Positions 20,120-28,678 of a stretch of DNA of 64,000 nucleotides are shown here, one piece after another. Under the pieces are notes generated by a model. That model ran no database searches and was not told the origin of the DNA. It was given only the letters and a program-made list of their open reading frames with translations. The stretch is from Streptomyces canus (GTDB lineage: Bacteria > Actinomycetota > Actinomycetes > Streptomycetales > Streptomycetaceae), in the NCBI RefSeq assembly GCF_041435015.1, contig NZ_CP107989.1, positions 2,666,001-2,730,000 on the forward strand, given 5' to 3'. Positions within the stretch are counted from its first letter, which is position 1. Every line of letters starts with the position of its first letter. Both the position numbers and the translations under genes were made by a program.

Positions 20120-21621
20120 GCGCCGACGGCGGCGACCGCGGCGCAGATGAGCATGACGTCGGTCAGACCGTCCACGAAGGCGGTGCGTGCCGCCTCGTCG
20201 AGGGCGGGAACCAGGTCCCGGGGCGCCTGGCGCAGCGCTTCGGCCCCGCCGCCGGCCGCGACCGCCTCGCCGAAGTCGTGGGCGGCCGGGCCCAGTTGCC
20301 GCGCCGCCTCGGACTCGACGAACAGATCCGTCACTCGGCTGTGGAAGACGGCACCGAAGCCGGCGATGCCGATGGCGACGCCCACCTGCTGGAACGTCTC
20401 GCTGATGCCCGAGGCCATCCCCGCCTTGGACGGCTCCACGACGGCGATGGACAGCGAGGCACGCACGGGGTTGAACAGGCCCATGCCCACGCCGATCCCG
20501 AACATGCTCGGCAGCAGTGCGGTCCAGGCGGTGTCGGGACCGGTGAGCGCGACCAGCGCCAGTCCGACCGCGATGAGCGCGAGCGAAACCCCCATCAACA
20601 GCCGCTGCGGCACCCGGGTCGTCAGCGAGCCGGCGACGGCGGCCGCCACGAACAGGGTCAGGGTCAGCGGCAGGAAGCGCAGACCGGTCTCCCAGGGCGA
20701 GAAAGCCAGCACGTTCTGCACGTAGGAGACCAGGAGGAAGATCGCCGACATGGTCGCGGCCGCGCACAGCAGCGTGACGGCCGAGACTCCGTTGAACGTG
20801 ACGTTCCTGAACAACGACAGCTGGAGCATGGCCCGTTCGCCGCGCCGCTTCTCGACGACGCCGAACACCACGAGCAGGACGACGGAGGCGAGAGCCATGG
20901 CCACGATCGGCGCGCTGCCCCATCCGTCGCTCTCGCCCCGCAGCAGCGCCAGGACCAGCAGGCTCAGCGCGCCGGAGAAGAGCACCAGGCCCCACCAGTC
21001 GAGGGCGGGCGCCGACTCCTGGCGCCATTCACGCATCCGCAGCAGGCTGATGACGAGGGCGATCAGCCCGACCGGAACGTTGACCAGGAAGATCCACCGC
21101 CAGCCGAGTCCATCGGTGAGCGCACCGCCGATCAACGGCCCGAAGGCGATGGACAGGCCGACGACACCGCCGAAGACACCGAAGGCCTTGCCGCGTTCCT
21201 GTCCCTGGAACTCCTGCCCGATCAGCGCGGGGCCGACGGCGAAGAGTACGGCGCCCCCGAGGCCCTGCACACCGCGGGCGACCGAGAGCATCACGTCGTC
21301 ACCCGCGAGCCCGCAGGCGAGCGAGGCCAGCAGGAAGACGACGAATCCGACGTTGAAGACGCGCTTGCGGCCCAGCCTGTCGGCCAGCGATCCGGCCGTC
21401 AGCAGCACCGCGGCGAGCCCCAGCGCGTATGCGTCCAGCACCCACTGGAGCGAGGTGAAGCTCGCGTCGAAGGCCTCGCGGATGTCCGGTAGCGCGACGT
21501 TCACCACGGTCAGGTCGAGCAGCAGCATGAACGTGGCTACGCACACGACGGCCAGCGTCCACCCCCGGCCGCCGGAGCCGAGTGCCTCTTGGGGCGGCCT
21601 GGTCGTTCGTTCGTCCATCAT
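19936..21621 (-). CDS. DHA2-family (EmrB/QacA type) MFS drug exporter
   Basis: 561-aa, 14-TM proton antiporter. The N-terminus has LLLDLTVVNVALPDIREAF, the DHA2 signature, then LADRLGRKRVFNVG (motif A) and GVVGLSIAFGPLIGGALTDGLGWRW (motif C). It probably exports a hydrophobic drug or metabolite. The C-terminal cytoplasmic tail is Ala/Glu/Gly-rich, and its coding sequence is duplicated just downstream. The start is ATG 21621 (a second ATG follows at once) after GGGGGA. It is paired with the MarR gene and lies near the AvrD-like locus, so it could export that locus's product; this is only inference. Confidence 0.95.
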   Translation of the reverse strand: MMDERTTRPPQEALGSGGRGWTLAVVCVATFMLLLDLTVVNVALPDIREAFDASFTSLQWVLDAYALGLAAVLLTAGSLADRLGRKRVFNVGFVVFLLASLACGLAGDDVMLSVARGVQGLGGAVLFAVGPALIGQEFQGQERGKAFGVFGGVVGLSIAFGPLIGGALTDGLGWRWIFLVNVPVGLIALVISLLRMREWRQESAPALDWWGLVLFSGALSLLVLALLRGESDGWGSAPIVAMALASVVLLVVFGVVEKRRGERAMLQLSLFRNVTFNGVSAVTLLCAAATMSAIFLLVSYVQNVLAFSPWETGLRFLPLTLTLFVAAAVAGSLTTRVPQRLLMGVSLALIAVGLALVALTGPDTAWTALLPSMFGIGVGMGLFNPVRASLSIAVVEPSKAGMASGISETFQQVGVAIGIAGFGAVFHSRVTDLFVESEAARQLGPAAHDFGEAVAAGGGAEALRQAPRDLVPALDEAARTAFVDGLTDVMLICAAVAAVGALVGFAFVRNRDLHESARTGTSTVAESPAAAPGEGGEGSEEIAVPAARVAGHGQEPAGGSY

Positions 21622-21648
21622 TCCCCCGGTTCAGTGATCAAGATTCTC

Positions 21649-21671
21649 AATCATCGGAAACGTCGATGATT
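21649..21671. promoter_or_regulatory. Operator candidate upstream of the efflux pump
   Basis: AATCATCG (21649-21656) and CGATGATT (21664-21671) form a perfect 8-bp dyad with a 7-bp spacer, 28 bp before the pump start codon. It is a likely target of the MarR regulator encoded downstream. Confidence 0.6.
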
Positions 21672-21804
21672 TGAAAAGCTATGAATGAGCCGGGTCACCT
21701 GTCAATGGAGGCAGGGCCTTTCGGCCAGTAGCGGGCTGGAAAGCGCGGCTTCGCGCGATGATCCGGGGCGGTCCCGCCGGTGTTGATCGCCTATCTTGGC
21801 GCGT

Positions 21805-22197
21805 ATGCAGTCCTACACGATCGGCCAGGCGGCGCGTCTGCTCGGAGTGAGCCCGGACACCGCGCGGCGGTGGGCGGACGCCGGCCGGGTGGCCACCCAT
21901 CGGGACGAGACCGGACGACGCCTCATCGACGGGAGGGACTTGGCCGCGTTCTCCGTGGAGTTGGCCAAGAGCGGCGGCGACGAGGAGACCTCGTACACCT
22001 CGGTCCGCAACGCCTTTCCCGGGATCGTCACGGCCGTGAAGCTGGGCGATGTCGCGGCCCAGGTGGAGATCCAGGCAGGCCCGCACCGACTGGTGTCACT
22101 ACTGACGCGGGAGGCCGTGGAGGAACTCGGCCTGGAGGTCGGGGTGGAGGCCACGGCCCGCGTGAAGTCGACGAACGTGCACATCGATCGCGCCTGA
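21805..22197 (+). CDS. HTH-Mop molybdate-binding protein
   Basis: 130 aa. Residues 1-55 form an excisionase/MerR-like helix-turn-helix (YTIGQAARLLGVSPDTARRWADAGRV), and residues 60-128 are a Mop/TOBE domain (SVRNAFPGIVTAVKLGDVAAQVEI, ending ATARVKSTNVHI) that binds molybdate. It resembles a molybdate-responsive regulator of the modABC genes found 1 kb downstream. ATG 21805 is preferred over TTG 21796: TATCTT (21792-21797) lies 7 bases upstream and no ribosome site is visible, so the mRNA is probably leaderless. Confidence 0.9.
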   Translation: MQSYTIGQAARLLGVSPDTARRWADAGRVATHRDETGRRLIDGRDLAAFSVELAKSGGDEETSYTSVRNAFPGIVTAVKLGDVAAQVEIQAGPHRLVSLLTREAVEELGLEVGVEATARVKSTNVHIDRA

Positions 22198-22214
22198 CCG
22201 GGAGTCGTGCGGGG

Positions 22215-22904
22215 TCAGAGGGTGAGCAGTTCCTCGTGGAAACCGCCGAACCGCCGTTCCGTGTCGACGAGATGGACCTCCAGGATCCAGTGGCAGCGGC
22301 GTCCGGCCTTGTCGGTACGGCGCAGTGGGGTGCCGTTGGCGGGCGCGATGTACGACTCCACGTCGGCGCCGTCGATCCACTCGTGCGGGAACTCGCCGAC
22401 CAGGTGGCCCGCGTGCCAACCCCCCAGTTTCCAGCCGGACTTGGCGGCCAGCCGCTCGATCTCGGCGTACAGCCGTGCGCCGGTGATGTCCGGGTCGGCC
22501 TCGAAGCGGCTCCGGCCCGCGGCGAAGATCTTCGGCAGGTCGTCGCGGAGGCGGTGCTTGACCGGGTCGTCACCGAGGACGAAGGTCCGGCCGAAGTCGG
22601 CCTCGTACTCCTCGAAGATCGGGCCGAAGTCGGCGAAGACGATGTCGTCCGTGCCGATCACCCGGTCCGGCGGGTTCTCCCGGTACGGCTCGAGCGTGTT
22701 CGGTCCGGAGCGCACGATCCGCTTGTGCCAGTGCCGAGTGGTGCCGAACAGCTCGTTCGCCAGGTCCCGGATCCGGTCGCTGACCGCCCGCTCCCCCTCC
22801 CCCGGCGCCACCAGCCCGCGCTCCTCGATCGCCGCGAAGAGCCGAACGGCCTTCGCCTGTGCGTCCAGCAGTCGTGCCGCGCGCGTGGGTTCGTCGTCCG
22901 CCAT
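22215..22904 (-). CDS. M24-family metallopeptidase-like protein
   Basis: 229 aa from ATG 22904 with the pita-bread fold of methionine aminopeptidase/Xaa-Pro peptidases. Candidate metal ligands are the Asp residues of DIVFADFGPIFEEYEADFGRTF, His of GGWHAGHLVGEFPHEW and Glu of HWILEVHLVD. It is shorter than a full aminopeptidase P and lacks the N-terminal creatinase domain. An in-frame GTG at 22970 would add 22 residues; no ribosome site decides between them. It lies against the direction of the molybdate genes and is probably unrelated to them. Confidence 0.75.
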   Translation of the reverse strand: MADDEPTRAARLLDAQAKAVRLFAAIEERGLVAPGEGERAVSDRIRDLANELFGTTRHWHKRIVRSGPNTLEPYRENPPDRVIGTDDIVFADFGPIFEEYEADFGRTFVLGDDPVKHRLRDDLPKIFAAGRSRFEADPDITGARLYAEIERLAAKSGWKLGGWHAGHLVGEFPHEWIDGADVESYIAPANGTPLRRTDKAGRRCHWILEVHLVDTERRFGGFHEELLTL

Positions 22905-22977
22905 GGAGGCGAACGTAATCACCGGGATCGCCCCCCGGCAACGGAATTGCCGCATCCCGTACAAACGCACATGCCAC

Positions 22978-23034
22978 CCTGATCAATCAGGTTCCAAGCT
23001 CATGCGATGCGACAGAAGACTTTCACCTCGCATC
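22978..23034. promoter_or_regulatory. Dyads in the modA promoter region
   Basis: CCTGATCAATCAGG (22978-22991; 6-bp arms) is followed by GATGCGA (23006-23012) and its perfect complement TCGCATC (23028-23034). Either could be the site of the Mop-type regulator encoded upstream. No TTGACA/TATAAT pair is obvious. Confidence 0.4.
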
Positions 23035-23116
23035 TGCGCCAGTATCGTGGATCGTGGAAGGTCCGCCAGGACCGCAGGTGAATGTGTCCGTCAGGACCAG
23101 AGGGAGTGGACCCGTG

Positions 23117-23941
23117 ATGACCCGTACCGCGCGTCGGAACCACCGGACCCTGCAGGTGACCGGGGCGGGCGTCGCCGCGCTGCTGGCCCTCGGCGCCTGC
23201 TCGTCGTCCGACTCGGGCTCCTTGTCCACGACGTCGGGCTCGTCCGGGTCCACCTCGGACAAACTCACCGGCACGGTGACCGTCTTCGCCGCGGCCTCCC
23301 TCCAGGAGAGCTTCACGACGCTGGGCAAGCAGTTCGAGCGGGCCCACCCCGGCACGAAGGTGACCTTCAGCTTCGGCGGCAGCGACTCGCTCGCCGCGAG
23401 CATCACCGGCGGCGCCCCGGCGGACGTGTTCGCCTCGGCCAGCCCCAAGACGATGAAGATCGTCACGGACGCCGGGGACGCCTCCGGCACGCCCGTCACC
23501 TTCGTGCGCAACCAGCTGGAGATCGCCACCCTGCCCGGCAACCCGGACAAGGTCGCGTCGCTGAAGGACCTCACGAACCCGGCCCTGAAGGTCGTGCTGT
23601 GCGACAAGGAGGTGCCCTGCGGTGCCGCCGCCCAGAAGGCGCTCGACGCGAGCGGGCTGAAGCTCACGCCGGTCTCCTACGAACAGGACGTCAAGGCCGC
23701 GCTGACGAAGGTCGAGCTGAAGGAGGCCGACGCGGCCGTCGTCTACAAGACCGATGTGCACGCCGCGGGTGACAAGGTGGGGGGCGTGGAGTTCCCCGAG
23801 TCCGCCGACGCCGTCAACGACTACCCGATCACCCTGCTCAAGGACGCACAGCACACCGACACCGCCAAGGCGTTCATCGCACTCGTGCGGTCCGCCGAGG
23901 GCCAGAAGGTCCTGACCGAGGCCGGGTTCCTGAAGCCGTGA
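23117..23941 (+). CDS. modA: Molybdate ABC transporter substrate-binding lipoprotein
   Basis: 274-aa extracellular lipoprotein that captures molybdate. The signal peptide ends in lipobox LGAC (ALGACSSSD). The mature domain starts with LTGTVTVFAAASLQESFTTLGKQFE and contains FGGSDSLAASITGGAPADVFASAS, the ModA oxyanion-binding pattern (Ser in AAASL and in GGSDSLA). AGGGAG lies upstream of a GTG (23114) and ATG (23117); the ATG is used. The stop overlaps the modB GTG (GTGA). Confidence 0.95.
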   Translation: MTRTARRNHRTLQVTGAGVAALLALGACSSSDSGSLSTTSGSSGSTSDKLTGTVTVFAAASLQESFTTLGKQFERAHPGTKVTFSFGGSDSLAASITGGAPADVFASASPKTMKIVTDAGDASGTPVTFVRNQLEIATLPGNPDKVASLKDLTNPALKVVLCDKEVPCGAAAQKALDASGLKLTPVSYEQDVKAALTKVELKEADAAVVYKTDVHAAGDKVGGVEFPESADAVNDYPITLLKDAQHTDTAKAFIALVRSAEGQKVLTEAGFLKP

Positions 23942-24801
23942 CCCGCGCAGACCTGTCCGAGGCCGCGACCGAGACCCTCCGGGGCGGGCCGCGGCGCCGG
24001 CGTGTCCGGACGGGTGCGGTCGGCCGCGGTGTGCCGCTGCCACTGCTCGTGCCGGCGCTGATCGGTCTGGCGTTCCTGATCGTGCCGCTGGTCGCGCTTC
24101 TTGTACGGGCGCCCTGGAGCAGCATGCCCGAGCAGCTGACCAGCGCCGATGTGTGGCAGGCGCTTCAGTTGTCCCTGGTCTGCGCCACGGCCGCCACCGC
24201 GGTGAGCCTGGTCATCGGGGTTCCGCTGGCCTGGCTGCTGGCCCGCGTCGAGTTCCCCGGCCGCGGCCTGGTCCGAGCCCTGGTGACCCTGCCGCTCGTC
24301 CTGCCGCCGGTCGTCGGCGGTGTCGCGCTGCTCATGGCGCTGGGCCGCAACGGGGTCGTGGGCAAGTGGCTCGACGCCTGGTTCGGGATCACGCTCCCCT
24401 TCACCACGGCCGGGGTCGTGGTCGCCGAGGCGTTCGTCGCGATGCCGTTCCTCGTCATCAGCGTGGAGGGCACTCTGCGGGCCGCAGACCCGCGGTACGA
24501 GGAGGCGGCGACGACCCTGGGTGCCTCCCGCTTCACGGCGTTCCGCCGGGTCACTCTGCCGCTGATCGCACCGGGCATCGCCGCGGGTGCGGTACTGGCC
24601 TGGGCCCGGGCGCTGGGTGAGTTCGGCGCGACGATCACTTTCGCGGGCAACTTCCCGGGCCGTACCCAGACGATGCCGCTCGCCGTCTACCTCGCCCTCC
24701 AGAGCGACCCGGAGGCGGCCGTCGCCCTCAGCCTGGTCCTCCTGGCCGTTTCGGTGGCGGTGCTGGCGGGGCTGCGCGATCGATGGATGACGGCGGGGTG
24801 A
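23938..24801 (+). CDS. modB: Molybdate ABC transporter permease
   Basis: 287-aa inner-membrane permease with five or six TM helices. The ABC-coupling EAA loop is EEAATTLGASRFTAFRRVTLPLIAPGI. A basic N-terminal extension (RRRRVRTG) precedes TM1. The GTG start overlaps the modA TGA, so the two are translationally coupled. It passes molybdate (and perhaps tungstate) with ModA and ModC. Confidence 0.95.
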   Translation: MTRADLSEAATETLRGGPRRRRVRTGAVGRGVPLPLLVPALIGLAFLIVPLVALLVRAPWSSMPEQLTSADVWQALQLSLVCATAATAVSLVIGVPLAWLLARVEFPGRGLVRALVTLPLVLPPVVGGVALLMALGRNGVVGKWLDAWFGITLPFTTAGVVVAEAFVAMPFLVISVEGTLRAADPRYEEAATTLGASRFTAFRRVTLPLIAPGIAAGAVLAWARALGEFGATITFAGNFPGRTQTMPLAVYLALQSDPEAAVALSLVLLAVSVAVLAGLRDRWMTAG

Positions 24802-24980
24802 GCGATATGGGCGGGGGCGGGGCGGGCGGGCTCGGTGGTGGAGGGACTGCTGGGGCCGGTGAAGGCTGGGCCTGCGGCAGCGCGAGCAGTCCGACGGCCG
24901 AGACCAGTGACGGCCCGACCAGTGGCAGCCGACCGGCGGGAGCCAAGGCCCCCAGGCCGACGGGGAGCGGAGCGCGCCCG

Positions 24981-26072
24981 ATGATCGAGAAGACTCAAGC
25001 CGCCGTGCCCGGCGTCCGCCCCGGCACCGCCCTCGACGGCCTCGACGCCCGTCTCGTCGTGGACCGCGGCGCCTTCCGCCTCGACGTCTCGCTCACCGTC
25101 GCCCCCGGCGAAGTCGTCGCCCTGCTCGGTCCGAACGGTGCCGGAAAGACCACCGCCCTGCGCGCACTCGCCGGTCTGACCCCGCTCACCGACGGTCATC
25201 TACGGCTGGACGGCGCCGCGTTGGAGCGCACACCGCCGGAATCCCGTCCCGTCGGTGTCGTCTTCCAGGACTACCTGCTCTTCCCGCACCTCACCGCCCT
25301 CGACAACGTCGCGTTCGGCCCGCGCTGTCAGGGCGCGACCAAGGCGATGGCCCGTGCGCGGGCCACCGCATGGCTGGAGCGCCTGGGTCTCGCCGACCAC
25401 GCGGGCGCCAAGCCGCGCAAGTTGTCCGGTGGCCAGGCCCAACGCGTGGCCGTGGCCCGCGCGTTGGCGACCCACCCCCGGCTGCTGCTCCTCGACGAGC
25501 CCCTGGCCGCCCTCGACGCCCGGACCCGGCTCGAGGTACGTGCTCAACTGCGGCGCCATCTGGCGGAGTTCGAGGCCGTCGCCGTACTCGTCACGCACGA
25601 CCCGCTGGACGCCATGGTCCTCGCCGACCGTCTCGTGGTCGTCGAGCACGGCGAGGTTGTCCAGGAAGGCGACCCGTCCCACATCGCCCGCCACCCGCGC
25701 ACCGACTACATCGCCCAGCTGGTCGGCCTGAACCTCTACCGGGGCGAGGCCGACGGCCACACGGTCCGCCTCGAAGCCGGGCCCGCGCTCACCACCACCG
25801 ACGCCCTCTACGGACCCGTGTTCGTCGCCTTCCCACCGAGCGCCGTGACTCTCCACCGTGAACCGCCCGCCGGCTCCAGCGCCCGCAACCACTGGCGCTG
25901 CGAGGTGGCCGGCCTGGAGACCCACGGCGACCAGATCCGCGCCGACCTCACCGGCGAGCTCCCCCTCGCAGCGGACCTCACCACGGTGGCCGCGGCGGAA
26001 CTCGACCTGCACCCGGGCGCGGAGGTCTGGGCGGCGGTGAAGGCGGCGCAGACGCACGCGTATCCCGTGTGA
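24981..26072 (+). CDS. modC: Molybdate ABC transporter ATPase
   Basis: 363 aa. Walker A GPNGAGKTT, Q-loop VVFQDYLLFPHLT, ABC signature LSGGQAQRVAVAR, Walker B LLLLDEPLAALD and switch His in VTHDPLD are all intact. The last 110 residues form a TOBE/Mop-type domain that can sense molybdate. ATG 24981 is preferred: an upstream in-frame start at 24783 overlaps modB but would add 66 Gly/Ala/Pro-rich residues not found in ModC. The 179-bp gap from modB is G-rich filler; modB and modC are normally closer. Confidence 0.94.
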   Translation: MIEKTQAAVPGVRPGTALDGLDARLVVDRGAFRLDVSLTVAPGEVVALLGPNGAGKTTALRALAGLTPLTDGHLRLDGAALERTPPESRPVGVVFQDYLLFPHLTALDNVAFGPRCQGATKAMARARATAWLERLGLADHAGAKPRKLSGGQAQRVAVARALATHPRLLLLDEPLAALDARTRLEVRAQLRRHLAEFEAVAVLVTHDPLDAMVLADRLVVVEHGEVVQEGDPSHIARHPRTDYIAQLVGLNLYRGEADGHTVRLEAGPALTTTDALYGPVFVAFPPSAVTLHREPPAGSSARNHWRCEVAGLETHGDQIRADLTGELPLAADLTTVAAAELDLHPGAEVWAAVKAAQTHAYPV

Positions 26073-26230
26073 GACGGCTCCGGCTCCCCGCTGATCATGC
26101 GCTGCTGGCGCTCCGGGCGAGGCGGACCGACAGGCTTGGAGCACCGCATCCCTGTGCACACCCGGAACACGCGATCGCTCCCCCTTCACCCGAACGGCCG
26201 CCCGGACAGGCTGCCCGGCCTGCCCGTCCC

Positions 26231-26242
26231 TAGCGTGAGGAC
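26231..26242 (+). promoter_or_regulatory. Possible leaderless promoter before the octamer array
   Basis: TAGCGT (26231-26236) followed 6 bases later by ATG 26243 is the -10/start spacing seen in Streptomyces leaderless genes. If active it would transcribe the repeat array and the coupled small ORFs after it. Confidence 0.3.
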
Positions 26243-26256
26243 ATGCGGCGTGCGCC

Positions 26257-26755
26257 CGGCCGACCGGCCGCAGGACCCCAGATCGCCGGATCGCCGGATC
26301 GCAGCGCCGCAGAAACACAGGACCGCGGGGCCCCAGCTCGCAGGACGACAGGACGACATACCGCGGGATCGCAGGACCCACGCCCCAGGACCCAGACCTC
26401 AGGACTGCGGGACCCCGGGACCCCCGAAACCTCGGGACGCCCGGACCCCCGGGCCCCAGAACCTCGGGACCCCCCGGCCCCCCGAACCTCCGGACCCCAG
26501 AACCTCGGGACCTCGGGACCCCAGAACCTCGGGCCCCCCGGACCCCCGGACCCCAGAACCCCAGAACCCCAGAACCTCGGGACCCCCGGACCCCAGAACC
26601 TCGGGACCGCAAGAGCCCGGGACCCCAGGACCGCCGGACCCAGACCGCGTGACCGCGTGACCACGGGACCCCGAGACCGCCGGACCGCCGGCCCCCAGGT
26701 TCCCAGGTTCCCAGGCCCCCAGGCCCCCAGGCCCCCAGGCCCCCAGGAGGATCAG
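26257..26755. repeat. Octanucleotide tandem repeat array, about 60 units
   Basis: Almost 500 bases can be written as consecutive 8-mers with few slips: GATCGCCG twice near 26281, then mostly GGACCCCA, GAACCTCG, GGACCTCG and GGACCCCC (26400-26640), GTGACCGC and CGGACCGC variants, and finally AGGTTCCC twice and AGGCCCCC four times (26697-26745). Because 8 is not a multiple of 3, a 24-bp supra-repeat keeps long frames open on both strands (for example + strand 26243-26839), encoding Pro/Gly/Asn-rich sequence that I do not regard as a proven protein. It is not a CRISPR: no spacers of constant length. Confidence 0.9.
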
Positions 26756-26758
26756 ACC

Positions 26759-26839
26759 ATGACGCCCGGCCAGGAGGAGCAGACCATGATCCCGGCCCCC
26801 CTCGACCACACCTCCGACGCGACGTCGGCCGTCCGATGA
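26759..26839 (+). CDS. Short leader ORF coupled to the Cys-rich mini-protein
   Basis: 26-codon ORF (MTPGQEEQTM...) at the 3' edge of the octamer array. GGAGG lies 8 bases before the ATG, and an almost identical ribosome-site-plus-ATG block (CAGGAGGAGCAGACC then ATG 26786) is repeated inside it in frame. Its TGA overlaps the next ATG (26836). The following gene has no ribosome site of its own, so this ORF probably serves to bring ribosomes to it. It is also the in-frame tail of the long repeat-encoded frame starting at 26243. Confidence 0.45.
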   Translation: MTPGQEEQTMIPAPLDHTSDATSAVR

Positions 26840-27042
26840 CGGGCGCGGACCCCACCCCCGCGCTGCGCTGCGCGAGCCGGTACTCCGGCCCGCGGGACGG
26901 CGAGGAGTGCGGGGCCCGCGCCCGCTTCGAGATCTCCTGTCACGCGCGGCCACCGCTGCTCGTGTGTCCTCAACACCTGGGCCCCGCACTACTGTTGGCC
27001 GAGGGTGTGCTGTGGCCTCCGGAGATCAGACTGGTGCGGTGA
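26836..27042 (+). CDS. Cysteine-containing mini-protein
   Basis: 68 aa, not assigned to a family. Four cysteines (LRCASRY, EECGARA, ISCHARP, LVCPQHLG) with two His nearby suggest a small zinc site. Normal codon usage and the ATGA overlap with the preceding ORF argue for a real gene; the lack of its own Shine-Dalgarno site argues for coupling. No signal peptide or membrane segment. Confidence 0.6.
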   Translation: MTGADPTPALRCASRYSGPRDGEECGARARFEISCHARPPLLVCPQHLGPALLLAEGVLWPPEIRLVR

Positions 27043-27087
27043 GCCGCCGACGGGTGAGCGGGTCCCGCCGGCACACGTGGGCCGCGC

Positions 27088-27564
<477 letters not shown>

Positions 27565-27766
27565 CTACCGGGAACACGCGCCGACAGCCGTGATCGTCAC
27601 TCCTTTGGTGGCGAGTCCGCACCGAGCGTCGTGGAACCGTCCGAGAGATGTCCGCGTGTTGTCACGCTTCCTGCTGGACCGTTCCGATGGGCTCGCGACG
27701 GGAGCATGGTCTACCCATACGGACACGGACCCCATGGGGACGGTCCCACCAATGTGGAGGTGCGCC

Positions 27767-27961
27767 ATGTGTTCTCACCAGTCTTCGTGCGCTTCGTCCG
27801 ACGGCACCACCCCGCACATCGTCGCGGCCCACCCCGAGCAGGGCTGGAACCTGCTGTGCAACGGCGCGATCGTCTTCGACGACAGCGGCGAGCTGCTGCC
27901 CGACGGTCGGATCGTCGCCCCGCACCGGGTGCCGGCCGGACAGCTGGCCGTAGCCGCCTGA
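27767..27961 (+). CDS. DUF5999 small protein
   Basis: 64 aa of the actinobacterial DUF5999 family: MCSHQSSCASSDGTTPH with two Cys and two His at the N-terminus, then VAAHPEQGWNLLCNGAIVFDDSGELLPDGRIVAPHR, which is highly characteristic. The N-terminal Cys/His set may bind zinc. GGAGG lies 6 bases before the ATG. Function unknown. Confidence 0.85.
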   Translation: MCSHQSSCASSDGTTPHIVAAHPEQGWNLLCNGAIVFDDSGELLPDGRIVAPHRVPAGQLAVAA

Positions 27962-28279
27962 TCGGTTCCCCGCCCTGCACTCCCGCGCCGCGGAGGCCTG
28001 GCGCTCCGGCTGGTCCTCGGCGATCGGCGTCCGCGAGCCCCCTGGGCCTCCAGAGCCACCCCTGCGGGAGAAGTCCGGCCGGGCGGCGACCGCGGATGCC
28101 GTGTCCCGCCTTCCGGATGCGCGTCCCCGCGACGCCGTAAGTCCCGCCGGGTCCCCGCGTCCGCCCGCAGCGCCCACAGCCGGCCGATCCCGACCGGCAG
28201 TCCGAGCAGCTGCTTCAGCCCGACGCCGACATCAGGAACGCCACCCCGGGCAACTTCCCGCCCCCCGGTGCGGGGCACG
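27962..28279. other. Gap without a recognisable gene
   Basis: 318 bases between the DUF5999 gene and ridA. Frames are broken or lack start sites and resemble nothing I know. A small hairpin, GCCCC...GGGGC near 28260-28276, lies just past the ridA stop codon and could be its terminator. Confidence 0.5.
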
Positions 28280-28678
28280 CTAGGGCAGCACCGCGAAGCC
28301 GTCGAGTTCCACCGCCGCCTGGTCGTCCCACAGCCGTACGACCTCCACGACCGCCATCGCGGGGTAGTCCCGGCCCGCCGACTCCCTCCAGATGCGGCCC
28401 AGTTCAGGGGCGTGGGTGCGGTAGGCGGCGATATCGGTGGCGTAGACGGTGACGCGGGCGAGGTCGGACGGAGTGCCACCGGCTGCCGCCAGGGCGGTGA
28501 GGAGGTTGTCGAGCGCCTTCTCGAACTGCTCCGGCAGGGATTCCCCGACCACCTTGCCGTCGGCGTCGAGAGCGGTCTGGCCCGCGAGGAAGACCAGCCG
28601 GGACCCGGTGGCGACGACCGCGTGCGAGAAGCCGGTGGGCGGGGACAGTTCGGGTGGGTTGATGCGCTCGGCGGTCAT
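28280..28678 (-). CDS. RidA-family enamine/imine deaminase
   Basis: 132 aa of the YjgF/YER057c/UK114 family. It has VFLAGQTALDADGKVVG, the QFEKALDNLLTALAAAGGTPSDLARVTVYATD core, and AMAVVEVVRLWDDQAAVELDGFAVL, but the canonical catalytic Arg position in this last strand reads Val-Val-Arg-Leu rather than the usual Ala-Arg pattern, so it may be specialised. The ATG overlaps the acyl-CoA dehydrogenase TGA. In this aminobenzoate cluster it would suit hydrolysis of an enamine or imine from the dearomatised 2-amino ring. The exact step is inferred. Confidence 0.85.
   Translation of the reverse strand: MTAERINPPELSPPTGFSHAVVATGSRLVFLAGQTALDADGKVVGESLPEQFEKALDNLLTALAAAGGTPSDLARVTVYATDIAAYRTHAPELGRIWRESAGRDYPAMAVVEVVRLWDDQAAVELDGFAVLP

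Noticed and set aside
26257..26755. CRISPR array
   Set aside because: Units are 8 bp and contiguous, without unique spacers of fixed length, and no cas gene is present.
26243..26839. Collagen-like 198-residue Pro/Gly/Asn protein from the octamer array
   Set aside because: The sequence is a by-product of an 8-bp satellite; similar Pro-rich frames are open in other phases and on the other strand. It is listed as repeat, with only its 3' tail kept as a possible leader ORF.
25200..26855. Minus-strand frame of about 550 codons over modC and the octamer array
   Set aside because: It is antisense to modC and then the complement of the repeat array; open only because of base composition and the 24-bp supra-repeat.
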